From assembly GCF_005144745.1 (NCBI RefSeq), contig NZ_SWKK01000004.1, positions 62,001 through 126,000 of the forward strand: DNA of 64,000 bases. The letters run 5' to 3'. This stretch comes from Flavobacterium sp. ASW18X (lineage in GTDB: Bacteria > Bacteroidota > Bacteroidia > Flavobacteriales > Flavobacteriaceae). Of the stretch, positions 45,184 to 54,659 are shown piece by piece; position 1 is the stretch's first letter, and each line of letters starts with the position of its first letter. The notes under the pieces were generated by a model, which had not been told where the DNA came from, ran no database searches, and saw only the letters and a program-made list of their open reading frames with translations. Both the position numbers and the translations under genes were made by a program.

Positions 45184-46863
45184 TTATTCTGTAAAGGTTA
45201 CATTGGCAGTTGCCATAGGTGTGTTGTACACTTCCATAACCCATTTTTCATCCTCGTAGGCACCATTTAAATTGCTCACCATAGCGGTAGATGCATCTGC
45301 CTTACTTTTGTAATCTGCTAAGTACACATAGTATAAGCCGTTTTCTTTGTTATAAAACTTTTTAGCATCCAATCCTTTTTTGTTTAGCTTGTTCATGAAG
45401 CTTTGTAAATAAGTTTTGTTTTTGAATACATTAGCTATTACGTAGTATCCAGAACTTATTCCTAGGTGGTCTGCATTTTTTTGCTGACGGATAAAGGAGT
45501 CGTCATAATCTCTTTTGATAGGTGTGCTCTTGGTAGTAGTGCTGTTGGTTTTAGTATCGTTTTGTGCCAAACGAGAACCGTAATATTGTTTTTTCTCTTT
45601 TCTTGCAGGCTCAGGTCTGTCTAATACTTGCTTAACCTCATGTCTAATTAAGCGTACCATAGTCTCAAACCTTCTTTCAAACATTTCATCTCTGGCTTTT
45701 TCTATAGAGTCTTGTCTTAACATTAACTCGTCTAAAACTAGTCTGTTTTCATAAGCTAAGCTATTTTTATCTTCAATTACAGCCTCCTTTTTCATTTGTT
45801 GTTTTAGAGAAGTCAATTGCTCTTCGTAATTTCTTACAATCTCATCTACTCTTGCGTCTTCTGATTTGCTAGCATCTGCAATGTTTACATTAATCCCAAC
45901 CCCTCTTAAATCATCTTTAAAGTTGTATGCTAAAGAAAGTTCATGATTCCATCCTAGATTATCACCTGTTTTGCTCATGTCTTTCCCCATAACATAGCCA
46001 AGAGATAATTTTTTATTCAAATTAAACCCTACACCAGAAGAGAATCCATAATCCGCATCATAAGTTCCTTGTAGCCATCCAAACTTAGGCAAGTCTACTA
46101 ACAAAGAACCGGTGTAAGAGAAGTTGCCTTGTACATTATTCCCCACTTGTACTAAAGGCATTATTCTACCATCTTCTAAGATTCCCCTGGTGTTTTTAAA
46201 CTTGTGTGTGTATTGCACGGTAGAACGCATACCGTTAAAACCAAAGTTAGTTTCTAATGTTTCGTTAGTTTGGTTGTAGGCCACCATATCTGTCATGTGT
46301 ACTCCAAAATCAAACATACCCAATGTTAGATTGATACCTGGCTCTAATGCTACCTTATTTTGTTTTGGCGCCTCTTGTATAAGTGGGTCATCTTCATTGG
46401 CTATGGTTCTGTTTCTGTCTAAACCGATAGTCATGTATTTAACGTTAGCACCAAAAGTTAAGGCACTTTTTTCTCCTAAAGCTACCCCAGTAGCGTAGTT
46501 CGCGTTTATCCCAAATTCTTGTATAACCCCAGACCAATTTCCGTAGACTCCAAGACCAAGTGCAGTGTTTTGGTCCAATTTGTTACTAAATCCAAGATAG
46601 TAGTTCTGATTGTTGTCTTGGTAGCCAGAATACTGGTTTCTTAAAAGCACGTTTAGGTATGATTTGTTTTCTCTTACCAAAGAATAGGTAGGGTTAATCA
46701 TAAACCTGTTAAAGAACAACTGATTGTGAAACGGGCTAACAACGTTATAATTATTGTTAGGAGCAGTCTCTTGCGCCTCTGTTACGTTAGGCATTACAGC
46801 TACCATAAGTACTATTGCCAATGGTAGAATGTTTTTTCTAAAGTTGTTAATAAATGCTTTCAT
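45184..46863 (-). CDS. PorP/SprF family outer-membrane protein with C-terminal SPOR-like domain
   Basis: The 559-residue protein has a signal peptide (LPLAIVLMVAVMPNVTEAQ, cleavage near residue 30), then a PorP/SprF-type barrel domain (about 35-330; NQLFFNRFMINPTYSLVRE at the front, KFKNTRGILEDGRIMP inside). A charged coiled-coil linker (about 340-430) and a C-terminal SPOR-like segment (about 485-555, YYVIANVFKNKTYLQSFMNKL, then GLYYVYLADYKSKADA) follow. PorP/SprF proteins are outer-membrane proteins tied to the type IX secretion and gliding systems of Bacteroidota; SPOR domains bind peptidoglycan. The combination would link an outer-membrane barrel to the cell wall. It follows the PD40 gene by 53 bases. 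Confidence 0.82.
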   Translation of the reverse strand: MKAFINNFRKNILPLAIVLMVAVMPNVTEAQETAPNNNYNVVSPFHNQLFFNRFMINPTYSLVRENKSYLNVLLRNQYSGYQDNNQNYYLGFSNKLDQNTALGLGVYGNWSGVIQEFGINANYATGVALGEKSALTFGANVKYMTIGLDRNRTIANEDDPLIQEAPKQNKVALEPGINLTLGMFDFGVHMTDMVAYNQTNETLETNFGFNGMRSTVQYTHKFKNTRGILEDGRIMPLVQVGNNVQGNFSYTGSLLVDLPKFGWLQGTYDADYGFSSGVGFNLNKKLSLGYVMGKDMSKTGDNLGWNHELSLAYNFKDDLRGVGINVNIADASKSEDARVDEIVRNYEEQLTSLKQQMKKEAVIEDKNSLAYENRLVLDELMLRQDSIEKARDEMFERRFETMVRLIRHEVKQVLDRPEPARKEKKQYYGSRLAQNDTKTNSTTTKSTPIKRDYDDSFIRQQKNADHLGISSGYYVIANVFKNKTYLQSFMNKLNKKGLDAKKFYNKENGLYYVYLADYKSKADASTAMVSNLNGAYEDEKWVMEVYNTPMATANVTFTE

Positions 46864-46916
46864 GACTTGGGGTTTTATAAGTTTTGGGAAATTTCTGGGG
46901 GGAAGCTTAAGGAGTC

Positions 46917-48011
46917 TTATTCATCAAATACTGTTGTAGATAATTCTTTAGAAGAGTCGTCATTCAACGCTCGTAATAAACCTTTCTCGTCTTTTAAAAC
47001 AACAGGGCTTTTCTTTTGCGGAAAGCTTACAGCAATTTGACTTAAGCTTTTACTGCTATTTCTGTTGGTGGTTACATGAGCCATACCAGTGTTGGCATCA
47101 AACTTAATTGCAATATCATCTTTGCTGCTGTTAACGGTATTACCTAGATTTCTGGAACTACCTAGTTTGTTACCATTTACCTGCACAGCAAACAAATCCA
47201 TACCACCATAGCCTTTTCTACCGTTAGAAGCAAAGTAAAGTGTGTTATCTGCACCATAAGTAGGATTCATATCATCCTTTTTAGAATTTACTTTTGGGCC
47301 TAAGTTCATAGCTTGTCCTAAAGAACCGTCTGCTTTAATGTTTGCTACGTATATGTCATACTTTCCATAGCTGCCTGGCATATTAGAGGCAAAAAACAAT
47401 TGAGAACCATCTTTAGATACTGTAGGGTGCTTAGCAGAAAAATGCTTTGGTGTTACCGCTAACTTTCTAAAGTTAGACCACTTTCCATTCTTATTTTCTG
47501 CACGGTACAATTCGTATACAATTTCTTTTTTAGAGAAAACTCCATATTCTGGTTTTTGCTCGGATTCTTTGCTGAAAAATGCGAATCTACCATCAGGAGA
47601 TAATGCCACCTCTTCTAAATTATTTGCAATTTTAGTAGAAGCTACCTTATAATCACCCTCTACCGCTGCTAACCAATCTTTGTTAGCTTTTTTTGTAACG
47701 CTCTTACCGTTTGTTTTAGACTGTGCAAAAGCCAATCTTTCTTGGTATTTTTCTTTATCGCTAAGCGCCACATTGCTAGCTAACAATTTCTCGTACCAAA
47801 AAGCTGCGTTTTCATAGTTTTCTACGATAAAGTTAACGTTACCTAAGTCTTGGAAAATTTCGGTTTCTGAGTAACCCATTTCCATCAACTCTAAATAGTC
47901 GTCAATGTTTTTAGTCATTGTGGCCTTGTCCATTTCTTGCGCATTTACAGCGACGTTGGCTGCCATGATGGCTAAGCAGGTAAGTAAGCCGTTTTTAAGT
48001 TTGTTTTTCAT
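46917..48011 (-). CDS. PD40-repeat protein with N-terminal TPR, PorP/SprF partner
   Basis: I chose the ATG at 48011, which gives a signal peptide (LLTCLAIMAANVAVNAQ). The 364-residue mature protein has a TPR-like stretch (about 40-70, LGNVNFIVENYENAAFWYEKLL) and PD40/WD40-like beta-propeller repeats (about 120-290) with ALSPDGRFAFFSKES and TVSKDGSQLFFASNMPG. This TPR-plus-PD40 layout is found beside PorP/SprF genes in Bacteroidota, often with an OmpA domain, which is absent here. It is likely periplasmic and works with the downstream barrel protein. Confidence 0.8.
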   Translation of the reverse strand: MKNKLKNGLLTCLAIMAANVAVNAQEMDKATMTKNIDDYLELMEMGYSETEIFQDLGNVNFIVENYENAAFWYEKLLASNVALSDKEKYQERLAFAQSKTNGKSVTKKANKDWLAAVEGDYKVASTKIANNLEEVALSPDGRFAFFSKESEQKPEYGVFSKKEIVYELYRAENKNGKWSNFRKLAVTPKHFSAKHPTVSKDGSQLFFASNMPGSYGKYDIYVANIKADGSLGQAMNLGPKVNSKKDDMNPTYGADNTLYFASNGRKGYGGMDLFAVQVNGNKLGSSRNLGNTVNSSKDDIAIKFDANTGMAHVTTNRNSSKSLSQIAVSFPQKKSPVVLKDEKGLLRALNDDSSKELSTTVFDE

Positions 48012-48287
48012 AACATTTAGATTTAGAACTATTGAACAATACAAAGGTCAGTAAAGATTTGACCTGTTTACTTATGAAAAATTCATAGGTTTTGCACTTT
48101 AAACGACAAAAAAGTGCATTTCAACGAAGATTATTGTGCATTTCGTCGTAGGATTAAGTGTTTTAATCTATCGATGAATGGTTTTTTTACTTTTAGATGC
48201 ATCATTTAAATTGCTTGAAAAGCACCTTTTATGAAAGAAAATTAAAAAAGGACCTACTATACATATACTATTTTATAAGATATAGGT

Positions 48288-48872
48288 ATGCTTAACCCAT
48301 TACTAGAACAAATACGGATGTGCACTTTGTGCCAAGAAAAATTACCATTAGGACCACGACCTATTATTAGTGCGCAACCTAATAGTAAATTGCTTATAAT
48401 TGGCCAAGCACTAGGCAGTGTAGTGCATAAAACTGGTATACCTTGGGATGATAAAAGTGGAGAAAACTTGCGTCATTGGATGGGGATTTCAGCAAACGAT
48501 TTTTACAACGAAGAAATAACAGCCTTAGTTCCGATGGGATTTTGTTATCCAGGAAAAGGAATATCTGGAGATTTGCCACCACATCCAGAATGTGCTGAAA
48601 CTTGGCATTCTAGGGTTTTACAGCAATTGCCAAGCGTTAGTCTTACCTTATTAATAGGTAACTATGCACAAAATTATTATTTAAGAGCAACAAAAAAATC
48701 CACCTTAACCAAGACCGTGAAGGCGCATAACGAATATTTGCCTAGTTACTTTGTTTTGCCACATCCATCACCTAGAAATGCTATTTGGCAAGCTAAAAAC
48801 CCTTGGTTTAAAACAGAAGTTTTGCCCAGATTAAAAGAAGAAGTAGCTAAAGCGTTAGCAGAAATCAATTAG
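48288..48872 (+). CDS. Uracil-DNA glycosylase family protein
   Basis: The 194-residue protein is of the UDG superfamily: an N-terminal cysteine pair in CTLCQ (12-15), GQALGSVVHKTGIPWDD (residues 38-54) as the active-site motif A region, and FVLPHPSPRNAIW near 155 as the motif B region (HPSPRN). It excises damaged or deaminated bases; the substrate is not known. The cysteine pair alone does not make a 4Fe-4S site, so it is not clearly a family 4 or 5 enzyme. The stop overlaps the convergent rluF stop by 4 bases. Confidence 0.8.
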   Translation: MLNPLLEQIRMCTLCQEKLPLGPRPIISAQPNSKLLIIGQALGSVVHKTGIPWDDKSGENLRHWMGISANDFYNEEITALVPMGFCYPGKGISGDLPPHPECAETWHSRVLQQLPSVSLTLLIGNYAQNYYLRATKKSTLTKTVKAHNEYLPSYFVLPHPSPRNAIWQAKNPWFKTEVLPRLKEEVAKALAEIN

Positions 48873-49609
48873 AATTCACTGGTTTTAGAGGAGTCGGCCA
48901 CTAAATCTTGGAGTGTACTTAATTCTTCTGTGGTTAGGTTTCGCCATTTACCTAAAGGAGTGTCTAGATGAATATTCATAATACGTTTACGTTCTAATCG
49001 GGTTACTTTATTCCCCAGGTATTCGCACATTCGTCTTATCTGTCTATTAAGACCTTGGGTGAGAATTATTTTAAAACGATACTCATCTAGCTGTTCTACG
49101 TAGCATTTTTTAGTGACTGTATCTAGAATAGGGACACCGTTTCCCATTTTCTGTATAAATTTTTGGTTGATGCGCTGTTTTACGGTAACAATGTATTCCT
49201 TCTCATGATTGTTCTTGGCGCGTAGTATCTTGTTTACAATATCACCATCATTAGTCAATAAAATAAGACCTTGGCTGTCCTTATCTAAACGGCCAATAGG
49301 AAAAATACGTTCCTTATAATTTATAAAGTCTACAATATTGTTCTTCTCCCTTTTAGTATCTGTAGTACAAACAATACCTCGAGGCTTATTAAAAGCCAAA
49401 TACACATAGTTACTTTCTTTTTCTGCAATGAGTTTGCCATCTAACCGTACTTGGTCTTCTGGCCCAACCTTGCTGCCCATTTCTGCGGTTATACCATTAA
49501 TAGTGACTCTTTTCTGGGCTACCAATTTATCGGCTTCTCTGCGAGAGCAATAACCAACTTCACTAAAGTATTTATTTATTCGTACCAAGGTGTTAAAATT
49601 TGGGAGCAA
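48869..49609 (-). CDS. rluF: 23S rRNA pseudouridine synthase RluF-like
   Basis: The 246-residue protein begins with an S4 RNA-binding domain (VRINKYFSEVGYCSRREADK near 9-28) and has the RsuA-type catalytic region with IGRLDKDSQGLILL (Asp near 100) and GLNRQIRRMCEYLG near 190. Length and motifs fit RluF. There is no ATG before the S4 domain; the reading frame starts at TTG 49609, or at a second TTG at 49588, which would place the start at the domain edge. It converges on the UDG-family gene. Confidence 0.86.
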   Translation of the reverse strand: MLPNFNTLVRINKYFSEVGYCSRREADKLVAQKRVTINGITAEMGSKVGPEDQVRLDGKLIAEKESNYVYLAFNKPRGIVCTTDTKREKNNIVDFINYKERIFPIGRLDKDSQGLILLTNDGDIVNKILRAKNNHEKEYIVTVKQRINQKFIQKMGNGVPILDTVTKKCYVEQLDEYRFKIILTQGLNRQIRRMCEYLGNKVTRLERKRIMNIHLDTPLGKWRNLTTEELSTLQDLVADSSKTSEF

Positions 49610-49646
49610 GTTACTACAAGTAGAGGAAATGCTATTTTAAAACGAA

Positions 49647-50414
49647 TTAAACAATGGTGAGTTCAACCCCCAATTCAATTAAACGTTCTTTGGTGCGGTT
49701 ATCAATACCCGAATCCGTAATAATTTGGTCTACCTCTTCTAAACCGCAAATACGACCAAATCCTTTTTTATTAAACTTAGAAGAGTCTGCAAGCACAATA
49801 ATTTTCTGTGCAGCTTTTATCATTTCTTTATTTAAAGAGGCCTCCATAGCACTGGTGGTTGTTAATCCAAAATCAAGATCAATACCGTCTACACCAACAA
49901 ATAATTTGGTAAAAGTAAATTCAGAAAGCATTTTTTCTGCAATAGGGCCCACTACAGAAGAAGCACTAGATCGCACGCTGCCACCTAATTGCATAACTTC
50001 TATTTCTTTAAGTTCCGCTAAAATTATAGAAGCATTTAAAGAAGCAGATAATACGGTTAAGCCGTTGAGAGGGGGAATATGTCTTGCGAACTCAATTACA
50101 GAAGTACCAGAGGCTAATATAATACTGTCATTAGGTTCTAAAATGGCAGCGGCAGTCGCTGCTATTTTACTTTTTTCTTTACTGTATAGTTTTTCTTTAA
50201 TGGTAACATGATGTTCAGTAATATATGGGTTTGCAGGAATTGCCTTGCCATGCGAACGAAACAAAAGATTTCGTTCTTCTAATACTTTTAAATCCTTACG
50301 AATGGTCACCAGAGAAACATTGAACTCCTCACTTAGCTCGTTTACCTTAACATAGCCGTTGGTCTCTAATTTGTCTAAAATGCGTTTGTGTCGGTCAACA
50401 ATATTAATAGACAT
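49647..50414 (-). CDS. glpR: DeoR/GlpR family transcriptional regulator
   Basis: The 255-residue protein has an N-terminal DeoR helix-turn-helix (about 6-57; LETNGYVKVNELSEEFNV, then TIRKDLKVLEERNLLFRSHG) and a C-terminal sugar-phosphate-sensing domain (about 75-235; IILASGTSVIEFA, then VGVDGIDLDFGLT). It is divergent from glpDKF, with TTTCG half-sites in between, so a glycerol-3-phosphate-responsive repressor of the glp genes is the natural reading. Confidence 0.85.
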   Translation of the reverse strand: MSINIVDRHKRILDKLETNGYVKVNELSEEFNVSLVTIRKDLKVLEERNLLFRSHGKAIPANPYITEHHVTIKEKLYSKEKSKIAATAAAILEPNDSIILASGTSVIEFARHIPPLNGLTVLSASLNASIILAELKEIEVMQLGGSVRSSASSVVGPIAEKMLSEFTFTKLFVGVDGIDLDFGLTTTSAMEASLNKEMIKAAQKIIVLADSSKFNKKGFGRICGLEEVDQIITDSGIDNRTKERLIELGVELTIV

Positions 50415-50694
50415 AAGGTTTCGTTTTGAGCAAAGATAGCCATAACTGCTTCAAAACGCTACTATTTAATATTTCGATTCAGTAAAAACGAAATATAACG
50501 AAGTTTTTTTATGCTTTTTTTTAATTTATAACCATAAAAGGTAGTAATGGGGTAATACATGTAAAGCGAAGGACAAAAATTTATCGTTTTGATCTAGACT
50601 TGCAAATCAAAATAACAAAAAATAAGTTTTGAATTGTTTCGTTTTTGTATAATTTTATGTCGAATTAATATTTCGAAATAAAAAATAGCACATC
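50415..50694. promoter_or_regulatory. glpR/glpD divergent control region with TTTCG operator half-sites
   Basis: This 280-base gap has many related half-sites: CGTTTTGA (50422-50429), TCAAAACG (50451-50458), ATATTTCG (50469-50476) facing CGAAATAT (50489-50496), CGTTTTGA (50585-50592), TTTCGTTTTTG (50637-50647) and the palindrome TATTTCGAAATA (50669-50680), 15 bases before the glpD ATG. They are likely binding sites for the DeoR-type regulator, which would control both directions. Confidence 0.6.
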
Positions 50695-52254
50695 ATGAAT
50701 AGGGATGAGATGATTTCCAAAATAACAGAAACCAAAAAAATATATGATTTTGTGGTCATTGGTGGTGGGGCAACAGGTATAGGTATTGCTTTAGAAGCTG
50801 CGGCAAGAGGCTATGCTGTAGTGTTGTTAGAAAAATCTGATTTTGCCAAATCTACCTCTAGTAAAAGCACAAAATTAGTACATGGTGGTGTGCGTTATTT
50901 GGCACAGGGGAATGTAGGTTTGGTAAGAGAAGCGGTGATAGAGAGAGGGCTGTTGGCAAAGAATGCACCACACCTAGTAAAAGACCAAAGTTTTGTAATA
51001 CCAACACATGGTTTGTTTGATGAAATAAAATATACTGTTGGACTAACCTTGTACGATTGGCTTGCGGGTTCCTTAAGCTTAGGTAAGTCTAAAAGAATCA
51101 ACAAAAAGAAAACCCTTAAACGTATTTCTACAATTAAACCTGATAAAATTTCTGCGGGAGTGGTGTATCATGATGGACAGTTTGATGATACCCGATTGGC
51201 TATTAATTCGCTACAAACTGCAGTTAAACAGGGAGCTTTAGCGCTGAATTATGCTGGAGTTACTTCGGTTTTAAAAAATGATAATGGAAAAATTTGTGGT
51301 GTAACTTTTGTAGATGAAGAAACTGGGATAACACATCAACTTAACGCGAAACAAGTAGTGAATGCCACTGGCGTATTTGCAGACCATGTCTTAAAAATGG
51401 ATTCGCCCAATGCTCAAAAAACTATTGCACCTAGCCAAGGGGTACACGTAGTTTTAGACCAATCTTTTCTTCCTGGAACAGATGCTATTATGATTCCTAA
51501 AACAGATGACGGTCGTGTGTTATTTTTAGTACCGTGGCACAACAAGGTGGTTGTTGGTACCACAGATACCCCGGTGGAACAAGAATCTTTGGAACCTGTG
51601 GCTTTAGAAGAAGAAATTGATTTTATTTTACGCACAGCTACACGATATTTAACAAAAGCCCCCAAGCGTAACGATGTATTGAGTGTATTCGCAGGATTGC
51701 GCCCCTTAGCGGCTTCTAATGAAAAAGGAAAGAAAACGAAAGAAATCTCTAGAAGTCATAAAATTTTCACCACAAATTCAGGGTTATTAACCATGGTTGG
51801 TGGTAAATGGACTACCTACCGTAAAATGGGGGAAGACCTAGTAGACCAAGCAGAGAAAAATCAAGGTTGGCCAAAAACCCAAACCCAAACCAAGGATTTA
51901 AAAATACATGGTTACCAAGCTAATGTGGATTTGCACAATCCATTGTACTTTTATGGTAGTGACCAAGAGCTTTTGTTGCATCTAGCAAAGCAAAATACTT
52001 GGGAGGGCAGTATAAGTACTGCTTTAGGTGTAATAGAGGCGCAAGTGGTATGGGCGGTTCGTTTTGAAATGGCTAGGACGGTAGAAGACTTTTTAGCAAG
52101 GCGTACACGATGTCAATTATTAGATGCTAAAGAAAGTCTAGAAATGGCTCCTAAAGTTGCAGAAATTATGGCAAAAGAACTAGGAAAAGACCTAGAATGG
52201 CAACAACAACAATTAGCGGATTATAAAGCCGTAACTGCAAATTATATATTATAA
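50695..52254 (+). CDS. glpD: Glycerol-3-phosphate dehydrogenase, aerobic
   Basis: The 519-residue FAD enzyme has the dinucleotide-binding motif VVIGGGATGIGIALEAA (21-37), and FAD contacts in STKLVHGGVRYLAQG near 62-76. The GlpD signature VPWHNKVVVGTTDTP near 280 is present, as is the C-terminal helical cap. It is membrane-associated in most bacteria and feeds electrons to quinone. First gene of the glp operon, with glpK 58 bases on. Confidence 0.95.
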   Translation: MNRDEMISKITETKKIYDFVVIGGGATGIGIALEAAARGYAVVLLEKSDFAKSTSSKSTKLVHGGVRYLAQGNVGLVREAVIERGLLAKNAPHLVKDQSFVIPTHGLFDEIKYTVGLTLYDWLAGSLSLGKSKRINKKKTLKRISTIKPDKISAGVVYHDGQFDDTRLAINSLQTAVKQGALALNYAGVTSVLKNDNGKICGVTFVDEETGITHQLNAKQVVNATGVFADHVLKMDSPNAQKTIAPSQGVHVVLDQSFLPGTDAIMIPKTDDGRVLFLVPWHNKVVVGTTDTPVEQESLEPVALEEEIDFILRTATRYLTKAPKRNDVLSVFAGLRPLAASNEKGKKTKEISRSHKIFTTNSGLLTMVGGKWTTYRKMGEDLVDQAEKNQGWPKTQTQTKDLKIHGYQANVDLHNPLYFYGSDQELLLHLAKQNTWEGSISTALGVIEAQVVWAVRFEMARTVEDFLARRTRCQLLDAKESLEMAPKVAEIMAKELGKDLEWQQQQLADYKAVTANYIL

Positions 52255-52312
52255 ATTTTTAAGTTTTAACCTTTACCCACAGCGGGTTAAAACCACTTAA
52301 ACTGAAAAATAA

Positions 52313-53809
52313 ATGAAAACTAAACTAATTTTAGCCCTAGATCAAGGGACTACCTCTTCCAGAGCCATTTTGTTTAATCATGATGGTGAAATTGTTCGTG
52401 TATCTCAAAAGCCTTTTGAACAAATATTTCCAAAACCAGGATGGGTGGAGCACGACCCAAACGAGATTTGGTCCTCTCAAATATCTGTGGCAGCAGAGGT
52501 GATTGCAAAACAGGGAATTACAGGAGAAAATATTGCGGCTATAGGAATTACTAATCAGCGAGAAACGGTAGTGGTATGGGATAGAGAAACCAGCGAGCCT
52601 ATTTACAATGCTATAGTTTGGCAAGATAGAAGAACAGCAAAATACTGTGACCAGCTAAAAGAGGAAGGTCATATCGATTTAATTAAAAAGAAAACGGGCT
52701 TGGTCATAGATGCCTATTTTTCTGCTACCAAGGTTAAATGGATTTTAGATAATGTAGATGGCGCAAGAGAAAAAGCGGAGGCTGGTAAGCTTTGTTTTGG
52801 CACCGTGGATACTTGGTTGATTTGGAAACTTACTCGCGGAAAAATGTTTGTCACTGATGTTTCTAACGCTAGTAGGACCATGTTATTTAACATCCATACC
52901 CTTTCTTGGGATGATGAATTACTTACTTTGTTAGACATACCCAAAGCAATTTTACCAGAGGTAAAAGAAAGTAGTGAAGTTTATGGAACAACAGCAACTA
53001 CTTTATTTTCTACTAAAATTCCGATAGCGGGTGTAGCAGGTGACCAGCAAGCTGCTTTATTTGGACAAATGTGTACCAAACCTGGTATGTTAAAGAATAC
53101 GTACGGTACGGGTTGTTTTCTACTCATGAATACGGGAGATAAGGCTGTATATTCTAAGAATAATTTGTTAACCACCGTAGCATGGAAAATTAATGGTAAA
53201 ACCACTTATGCGCTAGAAGGCAGCGTATTTGTAGGTGGTGCTGCCGTACAGTGGTTAAGAGACGGAGCAAAAATGGTAAAAACTGCCCCAGGGATAAATC
53301 ATTTAGCAGAAACTGTAGAAGATAATGGTGGGGTGTACTTTGTACCAGCATTAACTGGTTTAGGTGCGCCATATTGGGACCAATATGCTAGAGGCGCGAT
53401 GATGGGGATTACTAGAGGTACAACAGATGCTCATATTGCTAGAGCAACGGTAGAGGGTATTGCTTTTCAAGTATATGATATTGCAAAAGCGATGGAAGCA
53501 GACGCTGGAGCAAAAAGCATAGAGCTTCGTGTAGATGGTGGGGCTAGTGCAAGTAATCTATTGTTACAAATACAATCCGATTTATTCGATTTTAAAATCA
53601 TCAGACCCAAAACATTAGAAACCACTGCAATGGGAGCGGCATATTTAGCTGGACTAGCAGTAGGATATTGGGAAAATATAGAGGAAATACAGCAGCAATG
53701 GAGTATTGATAAAGAGTTTTATCCAGAAGCACCTAAAGAAAAGATTGCAAATATGCTACATTACTGGCATAAAGCGGTGAAGTGCGCACAAAACTGGATA
53801 GAAGAATAA
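52313..53809 (+). CDS. glpK: Glycerol kinase
   Basis: The 498-residue FGGY kinase phosphorylates glycerol to glycerol-3-phosphate, giving GlpD its substrate. Landmarks are [14 protein letters not shown] (8-21), the FGGY signature region [15 protein letters not shown] near 240 and [13 protein letters not shown] near 345. It sits between glpD and the facilitator gene, 24 bases before the latter. Confidence 0.96.
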   Translation: MKTKLILALDQGTTSSRAILFNHDGEIVRVSQKPFEQIFPKPGWVEHDPNEIWSSQISVAAEVIAKQGITGENIAAIGITNQRETVVVWDRETSEPIYNAIVWQDRRTAKYCDQLKEEGHIDLIKKKTGLVIDAYFSATKVKWILDNVDGAREKAEAGKLCFGTVDTWLIWKLTRGKMFVTDVSNASRTMLFNIHTLSWDDELLTLLDIPKAILPEVKESSEVYGTTATTLFSTKIPIAGVAGDQQAALFGQMCTKPGMLKNTYGTGCFLLMNTGDKAVYSKNNLLTTVAWKINGKTTYALEGSVFVGGAAVQWLRDGAKMVKTAPGINHLAETVEDNGGVYFVPALTGLGAPYWDQYARGAMMGITRGTTDAHIARATVEGIAFQVYDIAKAMEADAGAKSIELRVDGGASASNLLLQIQSDLFDFKIIRPKTLETTAMGAAYLAGLAVGYWENIEEIQQQWSIDKEFYPEAPKEKIANMLHYWHKAVKCAQNWIEE

Positions 53810-53833
53810 ACCAACCCTTTTAAATAGTAAATT

Positions 53834-54571
53834 ATGTCAATACTTGTTGCAGAACTGTTAGGTACCATGCTACTCATTCTCTTGGGTAATGGGGTGGTAG
53901 CCAATGTGGTTTTAAAAGATACAAAAGGGAATAATGCAGGTTGGATGGTCATTACTACGGCTTGGGCGTTAGCAGTATTTGTTGGAGTAGTGGTAGCTGG
54001 GCCATATAGTGGAGCGCATTTAAATCCTGCTGTGACCATAGCCTTAGCTGTCGCTGGTAAGTTAGCGTGGGGATTGGTTCCAGAATACCTTGCGGGCGAA
54101 TTGTTAGGTGCCATGCTTGGTGCTTTTTTGGTTTGGGTGTTCTACAGGGACCATTTTAAGGTAACCGAAGACGAAGGAGGAGTGCTGGCCTGTTTTAGTA
54201 CAGGCCCTGCTATAAGGAATCCATTTTCTAATTTGTTGAGTGAGGTTATTGGAACATTCGTACTGGTATTTGTAATTTTTTATTTAGCAGGTCCAGAGCT
54301 AGATATTGTAAGTACGGTAGATACCAAAGCTGTGATGGGACTTGGTTCCATAGGAGCAGTGCCAGTGGCATTTTTAGTATGGGTAATTGGCCTTGCATTG
54401 GGTGGTACTACAGGCTATGCTATTAATCCTGCGCGAGATTTAGGCCCAAGAATTGTACACACCTTATTACCCTTAAAAGGTACTAGTGATTGGGGATACG
54501 CCTGGATACCCATTGTAGGGCCCATTCTAGGCTGCGTAATTGCAGCATTAGTTTATATGGCGCTAAGTTAA
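53834..54571 (+). CDS. glpF: Glycerol facilitator (MIP/aquaporin family)
   Basis: The 245-residue membrane channel has six hydrophobic segments and both half-helix motifs: GAHLNPAVTI near 58 and GYAINPARDLGPR near 195. The Asp after the second NPAR (NPARD) is typical for glycerol-conducting aquaglyceroporins. Third gene of the operon, it supplies GlpK with glycerol. Confidence 0.94.
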   Translation: MSILVAELLGTMLLILLGNGVVANVVLKDTKGNNAGWMVITTAWALAVFVGVVVAGPYSGAHLNPAVTIALAVAGKLAWGLVPEYLAGELLGAMLGAFLVWVFYRDHFKVTEDEGGVLACFSTGPAIRNPFSNLLSEVIGTFVLVFVIFYLAGPELDIVSTVDTKAVMGLGSIGAVPVAFLVWVIGLALGGTTGYAINPARDLGPRIVHTLLPLKGTSDWGYAWIPIVGPILGCVIAALVYMALS

Positions 54572-54659
54572 CATAACAGGGGTTTTCCTTTAATCGGATT
54601 TTAGTAGTTTTACACCTAACAGTATTATTATTGAAGATTTTTGTAGAAAATAGGTAGCT

